Assembly: GCF_030812335.1 (NCBI RefSeq)
Contig: NZ_JAUSSN010000004.1
Span: 186,001 to 250,000 of the forward strand
Length of the DNA: 64,000 nucleotides
Origin: Pseudarthrobacter oxydans
GTDB taxonomy: Bacteria; Actinomycetota; Actinomycetes; Actinomycetales; Micrococcaceae
Direction: 5' to 3'
This document shows positions 34,240 to 41,216 of this stretch, one piece after another (position 1 is the stretch's first letter; the number at the start of each line of letters is the position of its first letter). The translations under genes and the position numbers were made by a program. The notes beneath the pieces were generated by a model. The model made no database searches. It saw only the letters and a list, made by a program, of their open reading frames with translations, and had not been told where the DNA came from.

Positions 34240-35025
34240 ATGCTGGATGCCAAGACGATTGAGGTCATCGCCGACGAGCTGCTGGAGGCCGGCCGGGCCC
34301 GGACTCCGGTCCCGCTGCTGACCGCGCGTTATCCGGGGATGACGGTCGAGGACTCCTACGCCGTCCAGCAGCTGTGGCGGCGCCGGAACGAGGACGCGGG
34401 GCGGAAGCTGGTGGGCCGCAAGATCGGCCTCACCTCCAAGGCGATGCAGGCCGCCACCGGCATCACCGAACCGGACTACGGCGCCATCTTCGATGACATG
34501 GTGCTGGAGACGGGCTGCTCCGTGGCTTGGGACCAGTACAGCCATCCCCGGGTGGAGGTGGAGCTGGCGTTTGTGCTGAAGAAGGATCTCGCCGGCCCCG
34601 GCTGCACTATCTTCGATGTCCTGAACGCCACGGACTACGTCATTCCGGCCCTGGAGATCCTGGACTCCCGGATCGAAATGGAGGGCCGGACCATCGTGGA
34701 CACTATCTCGGACAATGCCGCGATGGGGGCCATGGTGATCGGCGGGAACCCGGTCCGCCCGGACGCCGTGGACCTGCGCTGGGTCTCGGCCATCCTCTAC
34801 AAGAACCAGACCGTGGAGGAAACCGGTGTCGCCGCCGGCGTCCTGGATCACCCCGCCAACGGCGTCCACTGGCTGGCCAACAAGATCGCAGCCCACGGGG
34901 ACGGCATGAAGGCCGGAGACATCATCCTCGCCGGCTCCTTCACCCGGCCCCTCTGGGTGTACAAGGGCGATACCGTCCACGCCGACTACGGACCCCTGGG
35001 AGTTGTCACATGCCGCTTCGAATAG
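34240..35025 (+). CDS. hpaH: 2-oxo-hept-4-ene-1,7-dioate hydratase
   Basis: A 261-residue hydratase of the 2-oxopent-4-enoate hydratase / FAH superfamily. Typical pieces are GRKIGLTSKAMQ, EVELAFVLKKDL and GDIILAGSFTRPLWVYKGD. It adds water to 2-oxohept-4-ene-1,7-dioate to give the substrate of HpaI. The start is 2 nt after hpaD, and the end overlaps hpaI by 16 bp, which shows one operon. Confidence 0.9.
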   Translation: MLDAKTIEVIADELLEAGRARTPVPLLTARYPGMTVEDSYAVQQLWRRRNEDAGRKLVGRKIGLTSKAMQAATGITEPDYGAIFDDMVLETGCSVAWDQYSHPRVEVELAFVLKKDLAGPGCTIFDVLNATDYVIPALEILDSRIEMEGRTIVDTISDNAAMGAMVIGGNPVRPDAVDLRWVSAILYKNQTVEETGVAAGVLDHPANGVHWLANKIAAHGDGMKAGDIILAGSFTRPLWVYKGDTVHADYGPLGVVTCRFE

Positions 35026-35831
35026 AACCCTTCCTGACCTTCCGGGAAGCCCTGGCCGCCCAAACGGGCGCTGCCGACCGCCCGCTGGCCGGGATGTGGG
35101 TCTGTTCCGGCAGCCCCCTGGTGGCCGAGCTCTGCGCCGGCTCCGGCCTGGACTGGCTGCTGGTCGACGCCGAACACAGCCCCAACGGGCTCGAATCCAT
35201 CCTCGCCCAGCTGCAGGCCGTCAACGGCTACCCGGTCCATGTTTTGGTCCGGCCGCCGGTGAACGACACCGTGGTCATCAAGCAGTATCTGGACCTGGGC
35301 GTGCAGAACCTGCTGATCCCGATGGTGAACTCGGCGGCCGAGGCGGAGGCCGCCGTGGCCGCCACCCGGTACCCGCCGCACGGCGTGCGCGGTGTCGGGT
35401 CCGCCCTGGCGCGCGCCGCACGGTGGAACCGGGTGCCCGACTACCTTGCCCGCGCTTCCGAGACCATCAGCGTCACCGTGCAGATCGAGTCCACGGCCGC
35501 CGTTGCCGTTGTGGAGAACATCCTGGCGGTCGACGGCGTGGACGGCATCTTCCTGGGGCCCTCCGACCTCGCGGCCTCGATGGGGCTGCTGGGCCAGCAG
35601 GAACATCCCGAGGTGCGCGCCGCCGTCGAACACTGCTTGGCCGCTGCCGCTGCGGCCGGCAAACCCGCCGGGGTGAACGCCTTCAACCCCGACACCGCGC
35701 ACCACTATCTGGATTCCGGGGCCTCGTTTGTGCTGGTGGGCGCCGATGTGGCGCTGCTGGCCCGCGGCTCGGAGGCACTAGCCGCCGCGTTCATCCGGCC
35801 CGACGGCGGCGACACCCCGGCCAGCTACTGA
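35010..35831 (+). CDS. hpaI: 4-hydroxy-2-oxoheptanedioate aldolase
   Basis: A 273-residue class II HpcH/HpaI aldolase. It shows LLVDAEHSPNG, VQNLLIPMVNSAAEA, the metal-site region TVQIESTAAV and DGIFLGPSDLAASMG. It splits 4-hydroxy-2-oxoheptane-1,7-dioate to pyruvate and succinate semialdehyde, the last step of the pathway. The ATG at 35010 (GGGAG upstream) is preferred; the frame is open much further upstream inside hpaH but without conservation. A cluster of palindromes follows. Confidence 0.9.
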   Translation: MPLRIEPFLTFREALAAQTGAADRPLAGMWVCSGSPLVAELCAGSGLDWLLVDAEHSPNGLESILAQLQAVNGYPVHVLVRPPVNDTVVIKQYLDLGVQNLLIPMVNSAAEAEAAVAATRYPPHGVRGVGSALARAARWNRVPDYLARASETISVTVQIESTAAVAVVENILAVDGVDGIFLGPSDLAASMGLLGQQEHPEVRAAVEHCLAAAAAAGKPAGVNAFNPDTAHHYLDSGASFVLVGADVALLARGSEALAAAFIRPDGGDTPASY

Positions 35832-35843
35832 CTCGCTGCCGCA

Positions 35844-36067
35844 CCCATCTGACGCAAGTGGCCGCTATGGGATCTCCGATAGCGGCCATTCGTGTCAGAT
35901 GGGTGGCCGGGCGCCTCCGGTAGCGACCATTCGTGTCAGATGGATGCACCGGGCGGCCGCGGTCTTCATCGATTCGTCACAAGTGGTCGCTATACCCGCC
36001 CGTTTAGCGGCCATTCGTGTCAGATGGGTGGCCCGGAGGGCAGCATAGCGGCCAGTTGCGTCAACTC
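35844..36067. repeat. Cluster of palindromic repeats after hpaI (R3)
   Basis: A full element has 25-bp arms at 35844-35868 and 35879-35903 (CCATCTGAC..GGCCGCTAT). A lone right arm follows at about 35917-35944, a second full element at about 35974-36030, and a partial right arm at 36044-36067. Each right arm carries TAGCGGCCATTCGTGTCAGA or a variant. The cluster fills the whole hpaI-GNAT spacer; the units vary in spacing and are not a CRISPR array. Confidence 0.8.
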
Positions 36068-36085
36068 GGTGAGCCCGGCAGTGCC

Positions 36086-36655
36086 CTACGCGGGGTGCCG
36101 GGATTTCCATTCGGACTCGAGGATGGCGTAGACGACTTCCGTGGCCCACTGGCCCTTGTAGTGCCACTTGTCCACCTGCGTGGATTCCCTCCGCATGCCG
36201 AGGCGTTCGCACAGCGCCGCGGAGGCCGTGTTCAGGGCATCGAGCTTGGCGTTGATCCGGTGGAAGTGCAGCACCTCGAAACCCAGCTTCAGCAGGGCCT
36301 CGGCGGCCTCGGTCGCGATCCCCTTGCCCCGGGCTTCCGGGGCAAGGCTCCAGCCGATCTCGGCCTGGCCACAGCCCTGCATCCATTTAAGCACCACCTC
36401 GCCGAGCAGGCCGGGCGAATCCGCGGCTTCGATGGCCAGGCAGATCCAGTCGCCCTCCTTCTCGAAGACGAAGTTGGCGTACTTGCCCACGGACTCCATG
36501 GACCTGGTGTAACTCTTCGCCTCCCCGGGCAGGAAACGTGCGGTCTCGGGCAGCGAATGGTACGCGTGGTACGCGTCCAGATCCCCGGCCACGAAGCGGC
36601 GCAGCACCAGCCGTTCGGTCCGGATCGGCAGCGGGAGGGGCTTGGGTTCCGTCAT
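36086..36655 (-). CDS. GNAT N-acetyltransferase (RimJ/RimL-like)
   Basis: A 189-residue acetyltransferase with the N-terminal IRTERLVLRRFVAGDLDAYH and the acetyl-CoA site EIGWSLAPEARGKGIATEAA, followed by NTASAALCERLGMR. This places it in the RimJ/RimL-like group that acetylates ribosomal proteins or small amines. I use the ATG at 36655, although GGGAGG is only 1 nt away; longer starts at 36673 or 36685 would lie within the R4 repeat. It converges with the repeat cluster after hpaI. Confidence 0.75.
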   Translation of the reverse strand: MTEPKPLPLPIRTERLVLRRFVAGDLDAYHAYHSLPETARFLPGEAKSYTRSMESVGKYANFVFEKEGDWICLAIEAADSPGLLGEVVLKWMQGCGQAEIGWSLAPEARGKGIATEAAEALLKLGFEVLHFHRINAKLDALNTASAALCERLGMRRESTQVDKWHYKGQWATEVVYAILESEWKSRHPA

Positions 36656-36670
36656 GCCTCCCACGCTACC

Positions 36671-36732
36671 CATCGATTGCTCCATGGACGCCCTTTTGAG
36701 CCGCCAAAAGGGCAGTTACGGAGCAACCGATG
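36671..36732. repeat. Palindromic repeat (R4)
   Basis: Arms of 27 bp (36671-36697 and 36706-36732; core GGACGCCCTTTT and AAAAGGGCAGTTAC) flank GAGCCGCC. The left arm is nearly identical to that of R5. It lies 15 nt upstream of the GNAT start. Confidence 0.8.
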
Positions 36733-36890
36733 CGTGCGGGCGCCTTCGACTGCTCCGCCAGCGCGCTTTGTGGCTCTTCACTCCGTTCGGCCGTTGCGTC
36801 CCAGCTGAGAGGGCGGGATTGTCGGCTTGTTCCAGAATCCCGCGGAGCAGGGGTCGGCGTGCGTGTGTTGCTGTATGGGAGACTCGTCCG

Positions 36891-37181
36891 GTGATTACCG
36901 AACACGCGCTATTGCATGTCACTCCGGGCCAGGAACACGACTTCGAGCTGGCATTTAGCGAGGCGCGGCCCATCATCGCTTCGATGGCCGGCTTCCGGAA
37001 TCTGTCGTTGTCGCGTTCGATCGAGTCTCCGAACACCTATCTACTACTCGTCGAGTGGGAACGGCTCGAAGATCACACAATTGGTTTCCGGCAGTCCGAG
37101 CAGTACGCGAATTGGCGCGCCCTGCTGCACCACTTTTACAATCCTTTTCCCGTTGTGGAGCACTACGAGACCGTCCTGTAG
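36891..37181 (+). CDS. Antibiotic biosynthesis monooxygenase-domain protein
   Basis: A 96-residue dimeric ferredoxin-like-fold protein of the ABM family (LHVTPGQEHDFELAFSEARP, YLLLVEWERLEDHTIGFRQS). Small ABM proteins include quinol and haem monooxygenases, but many are unassigned. The GTG start at 36891 has GGGAGA 9 nt upstream; the upstream open frame runs into repeat R4 and is not coding. It stands alone. Confidence 0.75.
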   Translation: MITEHALLHVTPGQEHDFELAFSEARPIIASMAGFRNLSLSRSIESPNTYLLLVEWERLEDHTIGFRQSEQYANWRALLHHFYNPFPVVEHYETVL

Positions 37182-37275
37182 GCGGCTCACCCAGACAACG
37201 GACCGGGACGGATCCGCACAAAGCATGGCAGCCCTGTGTCATTTGGGAACCAACCCGCTCAATCGGCGCCCAGCC

Positions 37276-37932
37276 TCAAACTTCCCTAGCGCCATAGAGA
37301 ATGACCGCGTCGATAACCCCTGCGGCTGTGTCAGCGGAGAGGTCCGGGGAAGCCATATCACTGGGCCATTCTTTGCCGCGGGAGACCCAGCCCGTTTTCA
37401 GGCCGGCTGCGCGGCCACCAGCGATGTCCGCAGTCGGGTGATCACCAATCATCCAGCCCCCGGCAAGCCCGACACCGAGGCGGTTAGCGGCAATATGGAA
37501 TATTGCGGGGTCCGGCTTCTTTATGCGTTCTGCCTCGGAAATGACGACGGCATCCACCTGCGGCCCAAGCCCGACGGTTTGGATCTTGAGAGTCTGCTGT
37601 GCCGTCGTCCCGTTGGTGACGACACCAATGCGCCAGCCGGAGTTGCGGGCCCTCCGGAGAGCGCCCATCGTCGCGGGGTCCATGGTCATCATGCCTACAT
37701 GGTCGTAGAGAAGCCTCTCAACGAGGGCATTGACGCTCAGATCAGTGCCGAACCGTTCTTTGATGGCGCGGGCCAGGGATTCCCGCGGTTCGTAACCGTC
37801 ACGGTCCGCCGCAATAAGCCATGCGGCCTCCGAATCGGTTCCTCCAAGCGACCGCACGAAGTCATTGGCCCAGAGAATGAAAGCGGACGCCCTGTCGACC
37901 AAGGTGTTGTCCAAGTCCACGAGCAGCAGCAT
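37276..37932 (-). CDS. HAD-superfamily hydrolase
   Basis: A 218-residue HAD phosphatase: motif I DLDNTLVD (Asp6 nucleophile, Asp8 acid), motif II VVTNGT, motif III lysine in RIKKPDPAIF, and motif IV MIGDHPTADIAGGRAAGLKT. The cap is helical, as in phosphoglycolate phosphatase or haloacid dehalogenase relatives. The substrate is not predictable. It is followed on the same strand, upstream, by a fragmentary nucleotidyltransferase-like frame. Confidence 0.8.
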   Translation of the reverse strand: MLLLVDLDNTLVDRASAFILWANDFVRSLGGTDSEAAWLIAADRDGYEPRESLARAIKERFGTDLSVNALVERLLYDHVGMMTMDPATMGALRRARNSGWRIGVVTNGTTAQQTLKIQTVGLGPQVDAVVISEAERIKKPDPAIFHIAANRLGVGLAGGWMIGDHPTADIAGGRAAGLKTGWVSRGKEWPSDMASPDLSADTAAGVIDAVILYGAREV

Positions 37933-37970
37933 TCCCTCACACTACGTGCTCGAGGCTGCGGGTTGCCGTC

Positions 37971-38330
37971 CTAAACGTTGACCGTGGGCCAGGGCTGGAC
38001 GATCAGCGATGGCCATTCCTCGCTCCACCGCTGTGTCTTGGCCAGGTATACGTCCCTGGGGGCGAGGACCGGGTTCGGCACGACCTTCCGCCCGAAAAGG
38101 TCCTCGTAACCGTGCGGCGCATACGTTGTGAGGCCACCGTCGTCGTCTGCCGTGACCGCGAAGCAGCAGGTCTTCGCCGCGAAGCCCCGGATGCCTGCGA
38201 CAGGATCCCTGCCGTCGAACACGTTCCAAACGGTCTTGAACAGCGCCCCCGCTGGTTTCGAAGCGAGGGTTACGAACCGGCCCCCGTGCGACCAATTGCA
38301 TTCCGGCGCTTGAGCGCTGACTTCAGCCAA
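37971..38330 (-). pseudogene. Nucleotidyltransferase-like C-terminal remnant
   Basis: A 119-codon frame whose last 70 residues (YAPHGYEDLFGRKVVPNP, then VYLAKTQRWSEEWPSLIVQP) resemble the C-terminus of the 'nucleotidyltransferase family' proteins of about 190 residues (NTP_transf_6). The first 50 residues do not look like that family, and the N-terminal catalytic half is missing. It abuts another remnant on the opposite strand at 38351. I read it as a truncated gene, with moderate doubt. Confidence 0.4.
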
Positions 38331-38350
38331 TCAGGAATGAGCGGGAGGCC

Positions 38351-38551
38351 GTGGCGAATACGCGAAGTCGTCACGCCGGAGGCACTGGGGCTCAAACCGC
38401 ACTCCTGGCTTACCGGCTCCGACTCGCGACAGACCGGGGCCTCTCTTTGGCCACGGCCACTGCAGCTCCAGGATCACCCAGCATCAGCAACCTTAGGAAA
38501 TTGGGATTCACCATCGTTGAGCGGACAGCCTGGCGTCTTCCAATCGGATGA
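38351..38551 (+). pseudogene. GNAT acetyltransferase C-terminal fragment
   Basis: This 66-codon frame matches the end of a GNAT domain: GTGAQTALLAYRLRLATDRG corresponds to the acetyl-CoA-binding motif, and APGSPSISNLRKLGFTIVER is the typical 'APGSxxxxN..RLGF' end. About 100 or more N-terminal residues are absent and there is no room for them before the opposite-strand remnant. It lies directly beside repeats R5 and R6. Confidence 0.5.
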
Positions 38552-38560
38552 ACCGCGCAG

Positions 38561-38618
38561 TCGATTGCTCCATGGACGCCCTTTTGAGCCGCCAAAAGGG
38601 CGGTTACGGAGCAACCGA
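38561..38618. repeat. Palindromic repeat (R5)
   Basis: Arms of 25 bp at 38561-38585 and 38594-38618 around the GAGCCGCC centre. Compared with R4 it is the same over nearly its whole length, differing mainly at one right-arm base (GGGCGG for GGGCAG). Confidence 0.82.
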
Positions 38619-38631
38619 TGAATGGGCTCAC

Positions 38632-38692
38632 CATCGTTTGCTCCATAAGTGCCGTTATGAGCCGCCAAAAGGGCAGCTACGGAGCAACCGAT
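38632..38692. repeat. Palindromic repeat (R6)
   Basis: CATCGTTTGCTCC opens the left arm and GGAGCAACCGATT closes the right arm, with the centre TTATGAGCCGCCAAAAGG. It begins 13 nt after R5. The left inner arm (AAGTGCCGTTATG) is of the R2/R7 type, so R6 is a hybrid of two variants. Confidence 0.8.
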
Positions 38693-38812
38693 TCCTGCGC
38701 GAACATCCCGGCCACGTGCTGGACAGCTGGCCGCTGCCGGCGGATGATCTCTGACAAGAGCGACAGCTCACCACACGCTAGTTTGGGGGCATCCCAAAGC
38801 AGAGGAGGGCCC

Positions 38813-39394
38813 ATGGGCACGGTGGTCATGTACAGCTCGGTGTCGGTGGACGGCTTCATCGCGGACGAGAACGACCAGCCCGGACCCCTGTTCGACTGGT
38901 TGACCAGCGGTGACGTGCCGTTGGACGAGAGCGGCCAGTTGAAGATTTCACAGACCTCCTACGACTACATCCGGCCGTACTGGGACCAGATCGGGGCGAC
39001 AATCGTCGGCCGGCACGTCTTCGACATGACGGACGGCTGGGACGGGAAGCCTCCGGGCGGGGTCGACCACGTGGTCGTCGTGACGCACCGGCCGAAGCCC
39101 GAGGGCTGGGACCCCGAGGCGCCGTTTCACTTCGTCGACGCCGTCGAGGCAGCCGTGGCCAAGGCGCAGGAGCTCGCGGGTGACCGCATCGTCGAGGTCG
39201 CCGCTGGCGACGTCGGTGGCCAGGTGCTTGCCGCGGGCCTGGTCGACGAGGTGCGCATGGACGTCGCCCCCGTCGTGTTCGGGTCCGGCAAGCGCTACTT
39301 CGGGTCGGTCCACGCACAGCACTTGTTGGAGGATCCCGACGTGGTGATTCAGGGCAACCGGGTGCTTCACCTGCGCTATCGGGTGCGCCGCTGA
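38813..39394 (+). CDS. Dihydrofolate reductase-family (RibD C-terminal) protein
   Basis: A 193-residue reductase-fold protein (VVMYSSVSVDGFIADEND, TIVGRHVFDMTDGWDGKPP, VEVAAGDVGGQVLAAGLVDE). The group is related to the C-terminal domain of RibD and to DHFR, and probably uses NADPH. The ATG at 38813 has GAGGAGG 5 nt upstream. The physiological substrate is unknown for such stand-alone actinobacterial members. It is flanked by palindromic repeats on both sides. Confidence 0.82.
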   Translation: MGTVVMYSSVSVDGFIADENDQPGPLFDWLTSGDVPLDESGQLKISQTSYDYIRPYWDQIGATIVGRHVFDMTDGWDGKPPGGVDHVVVVTHRPKPEGWDPEAPFHFVDAVEAAVAKAQELAGDRIVEVAAGDVGGQVLAAGLVDEVRMDVAPVVFGSGKRYFGSVHAQHLLEDPDVVIQGNRVLHLRYRVRR

Positions 39395-39483
39395 CCGATC
39401 TGAGCGGGTACGCGAAAAAATCCACTGCGAACGGTGACACAAGATCGGGCCTCCGGCTGCGCATCGCTGCCCCGGGACCGACA

Positions 39484-39557
39484 ACTGCTCCACAAGTGCC
39501 GTTATGAACCCCCAAAAGGGCGGTTACGGAGCAGTGGATGGGTTACGGAGCAACGGA
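39484..39557. repeat. Palindromic repeat running into ackA (R7)
   Basis: A full element (39484-39540) is followed at once by an extra right-arm piece, GGTTACGGAGCAACGGA (39541-39557). That piece supplies the ackA stop codon and its last codons. It separates the convergent reductase and ackA genes. Confidence 0.8.
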
Positions 39558-40715
39558 AGCCGGGTGGGCGACGACGGCGGCGGTGGCCTCGGCGATCGCG
39601 CGCTCCTCGTCGGTCGGGACCACGAGGACCGGGATGGCCGAGGACGCCGTGGAGATCACGCGCGGTTCCTTGGAGCGTTCGCGGTTCAGGCCGTCGTCGA
39701 GCAGTACGCCCAGGGCGCCCAGCCGCTCGGCGACGAGCCCCCGGAACTGGTGCGAGTTCTCCCCGATCCCGGCCGTGAAGACGAGGGCCTTCGCCCCGCC
39801 GACGGCCACGTGGTAGCCGCCGATGTACTTCGCGAGCCGGTAGGAGGCGACGGCGAGCGCCATGGCGGCCCGGGCGTCGCCGGCTTCCGCGGCCTCCACC
39901 ACGGAGCGCATGTCGTTGTTGCCGGCCAGGCCCTTGAGCCCGGACTGGCGGTTGAGCATGGCGTCGAGGTCCTCCGGGGACCAGCCGGCGCGGCCGAGGA
40001 AGACGAGGATGGACGGGTCCAGGTCCCCGGAGCGGGTGCCCATCACGAGTCCCTCCAGCGGGGTAAAGCCCATCGAGGTGTCCACGGACTGTCCGCCGCG
40101 GATCGCCGTGACCGAGGCCCCGTTGCCGAGGTGGGCGATGACGGCGTCGAACTCCTCCAGCGGGACATCCAGCAGCGCCGCCGCCCGGTGCGCGACGTAT
40201 TCGTGGGAGGTGCCGTGGAAGCCATAGCGGCGGATCCCGTGGTTGGCGTAGAGCTCCTCGGGGACGGCGTAGCGCCAGGCGTGCTCGGGCAGGGTGCGGT
40301 GGAAGGCGGTGTCGAACACGGCGACCTGCGGCATGTCCGGCCACTTCTTCGAGATCGCGCGGATGCCGAGCACGTTCGCCGGGTTGTGCAGCGGCGCCAG
40401 CGGGTTGAGCCGCTCGATGGCGCGGGTGATCTCGTTGTTGATCAGGACCGGCTCGGCGAAGCGCTCCCCGCCGTGCACCACCCGGTGCCCGACGGCGTCG
40501 AGCTCCCGGTCGCCCAGGGCCGCGTGGATCTCGGCGTCCACCTGTTCCAGCGCCTCGGCGTGGTCGCGGGGGCCCTCGATCTCGCCGTCGCCCTCGCCGC
40601 CGGTGCCCATGCCGATCTTCTCGACCAGACCTTCGGCGAGCACACTGCCGGCCTCGACGTCGCGGACCTGGTACTTGAGCGAAGACGAGCCTGAGTTGAT
40701 AACGAGCACGAGCAT
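39543..40715 (-). CDS. ackA: Acetate kinase
   Basis: A 390-residue acetate kinase that makes acetyl phosphate from acetate and ATP, or the reverse. All hallmarks are present: NSGSSSLKYQV at the start, GHRVVHGGERF, the catalytic-loop FDTAFHRTLPE, RRYGFHGTSHEYV, HLGNGASVTAIRGG, GTRSGDLDP and TAGIGENSHQFR. The ATG at 40715 has GTAGGAGG upstream. The last few residues (SVAP and stop) are encoded by a palindromic-repeat half. pta lies upstream on the same strand, beyond a small opposite-strand gene. Confidence 0.95.
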   Translation of the reverse strand: MLVLVINSGSSSLKYQVRDVEAGSVLAEGLVEKIGMGTGGEGDGEIEGPRDHAEALEQVDAEIHAALGDRELDAVGHRVVHGGERFAEPVLINNEITRAIERLNPLAPLHNPANVLGIRAISKKWPDMPQVAVFDTAFHRTLPEHAWRYAVPEELYANHGIRRYGFHGTSHEYVAHRAAALLDVPLEEFDAVIAHLGNGASVTAIRGGQSVDTSMGFTPLEGLVMGTRSGDLDPSILVFLGRAGWSPEDLDAMLNRQSGLKGLAGNNDMRSVVEAAEAGDARAAMALAVASYRLAKYIGGYHVAVGGAKALVFTAGIGENSHQFRGLVAERLGALGVLLDDGLNRERSKEPRVISTASSAIPVLVVPTDEERAIAEATAAVVAHPASVAP

Positions 40716-40924
40716 GGGGCCTCCTACGCCTTGGCTGCTGCGCTGACCCCTGAGGGCGCGCCGGGACGGGCAACACGGAGGAGCCTGGCGGAGCGCTCCG
40801 TGGGACCCACTATAAATTGCCGGACTAACTTTTGCCGGAGCGGCGGGCGCGCCCATTCGTTGCGTAAGCCGCGGCAGGCGCCTAGAGTCGGCGGAGCAAC
40901 TGGACCACTCACGAAGGGACTTCC

Positions 40925-41206
40925 ATGACTGACGAGACCACGCAACCCGAGACCACGCAGCCGGTCAGCACAGAGCAGGAGGGCACGGAGCAGACCAGCG
41001 GCTCCGGCAAGCAGGATCCGACCGGCGTCGAGGGCGCGAACCCCGCCCTGGACGACACCGGGGACCTCAAGGCCGCCGAGACCGGAGAAGCCCCCGAGGC
41101 CCCGGAGAACCTGGAGGACCTGGACCTCACGCCGTCGGGCCTCGCCAATGAGCCCGCCAGCCAGAAGGATCCCGACAGCACGGCAGAGCCGGAAAACACT
41201 GACTAG
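40925..41206 (+). CDS. Small acidic hydrophilic protein
   Basis: A 93-residue, Asp/Glu/Thr/Pro/Gly-rich protein with no hydrophobic segment and few basic residues; it is probably disordered. The ATG is preceded by GAAGGGA. It is inserted between ackA and pta on the opposite strand and converges with pta 10 nt away. I do not recognise a family. An AT-rich TATAAATT at 40810-40817 could be its -10 region. Confidence 0.5.
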   Translation: MTDETTQPETTQPVSTEQEGTEQTSGSGKQDPTGVEGANPALDDTGDLKAAETGEAPEAPENLEDLDLTPSGLANEPASQKDPDSTAEPENTD

Positions 41207-41216
41207 AACCCGCTGA

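Noticed and set aside
34527..35009. N-terminal extension of hpaI inside hpaH
   Set aside because: The Arg/Gly-rich extension is the shadow of hpaH; aldolase similarity begins at the ATG at 35010.
35844..36067. Possible CRISPR-like array after hpaI
   Set aside because: The recurring units are palindrome arms with irregular spacing and no constant-length spacers, and no cas genes are present.
39504..40694. 396-codon frame opposite ackA
   Set aside because: It covers ackA and has shadow composition; ackA is intact and conserved.
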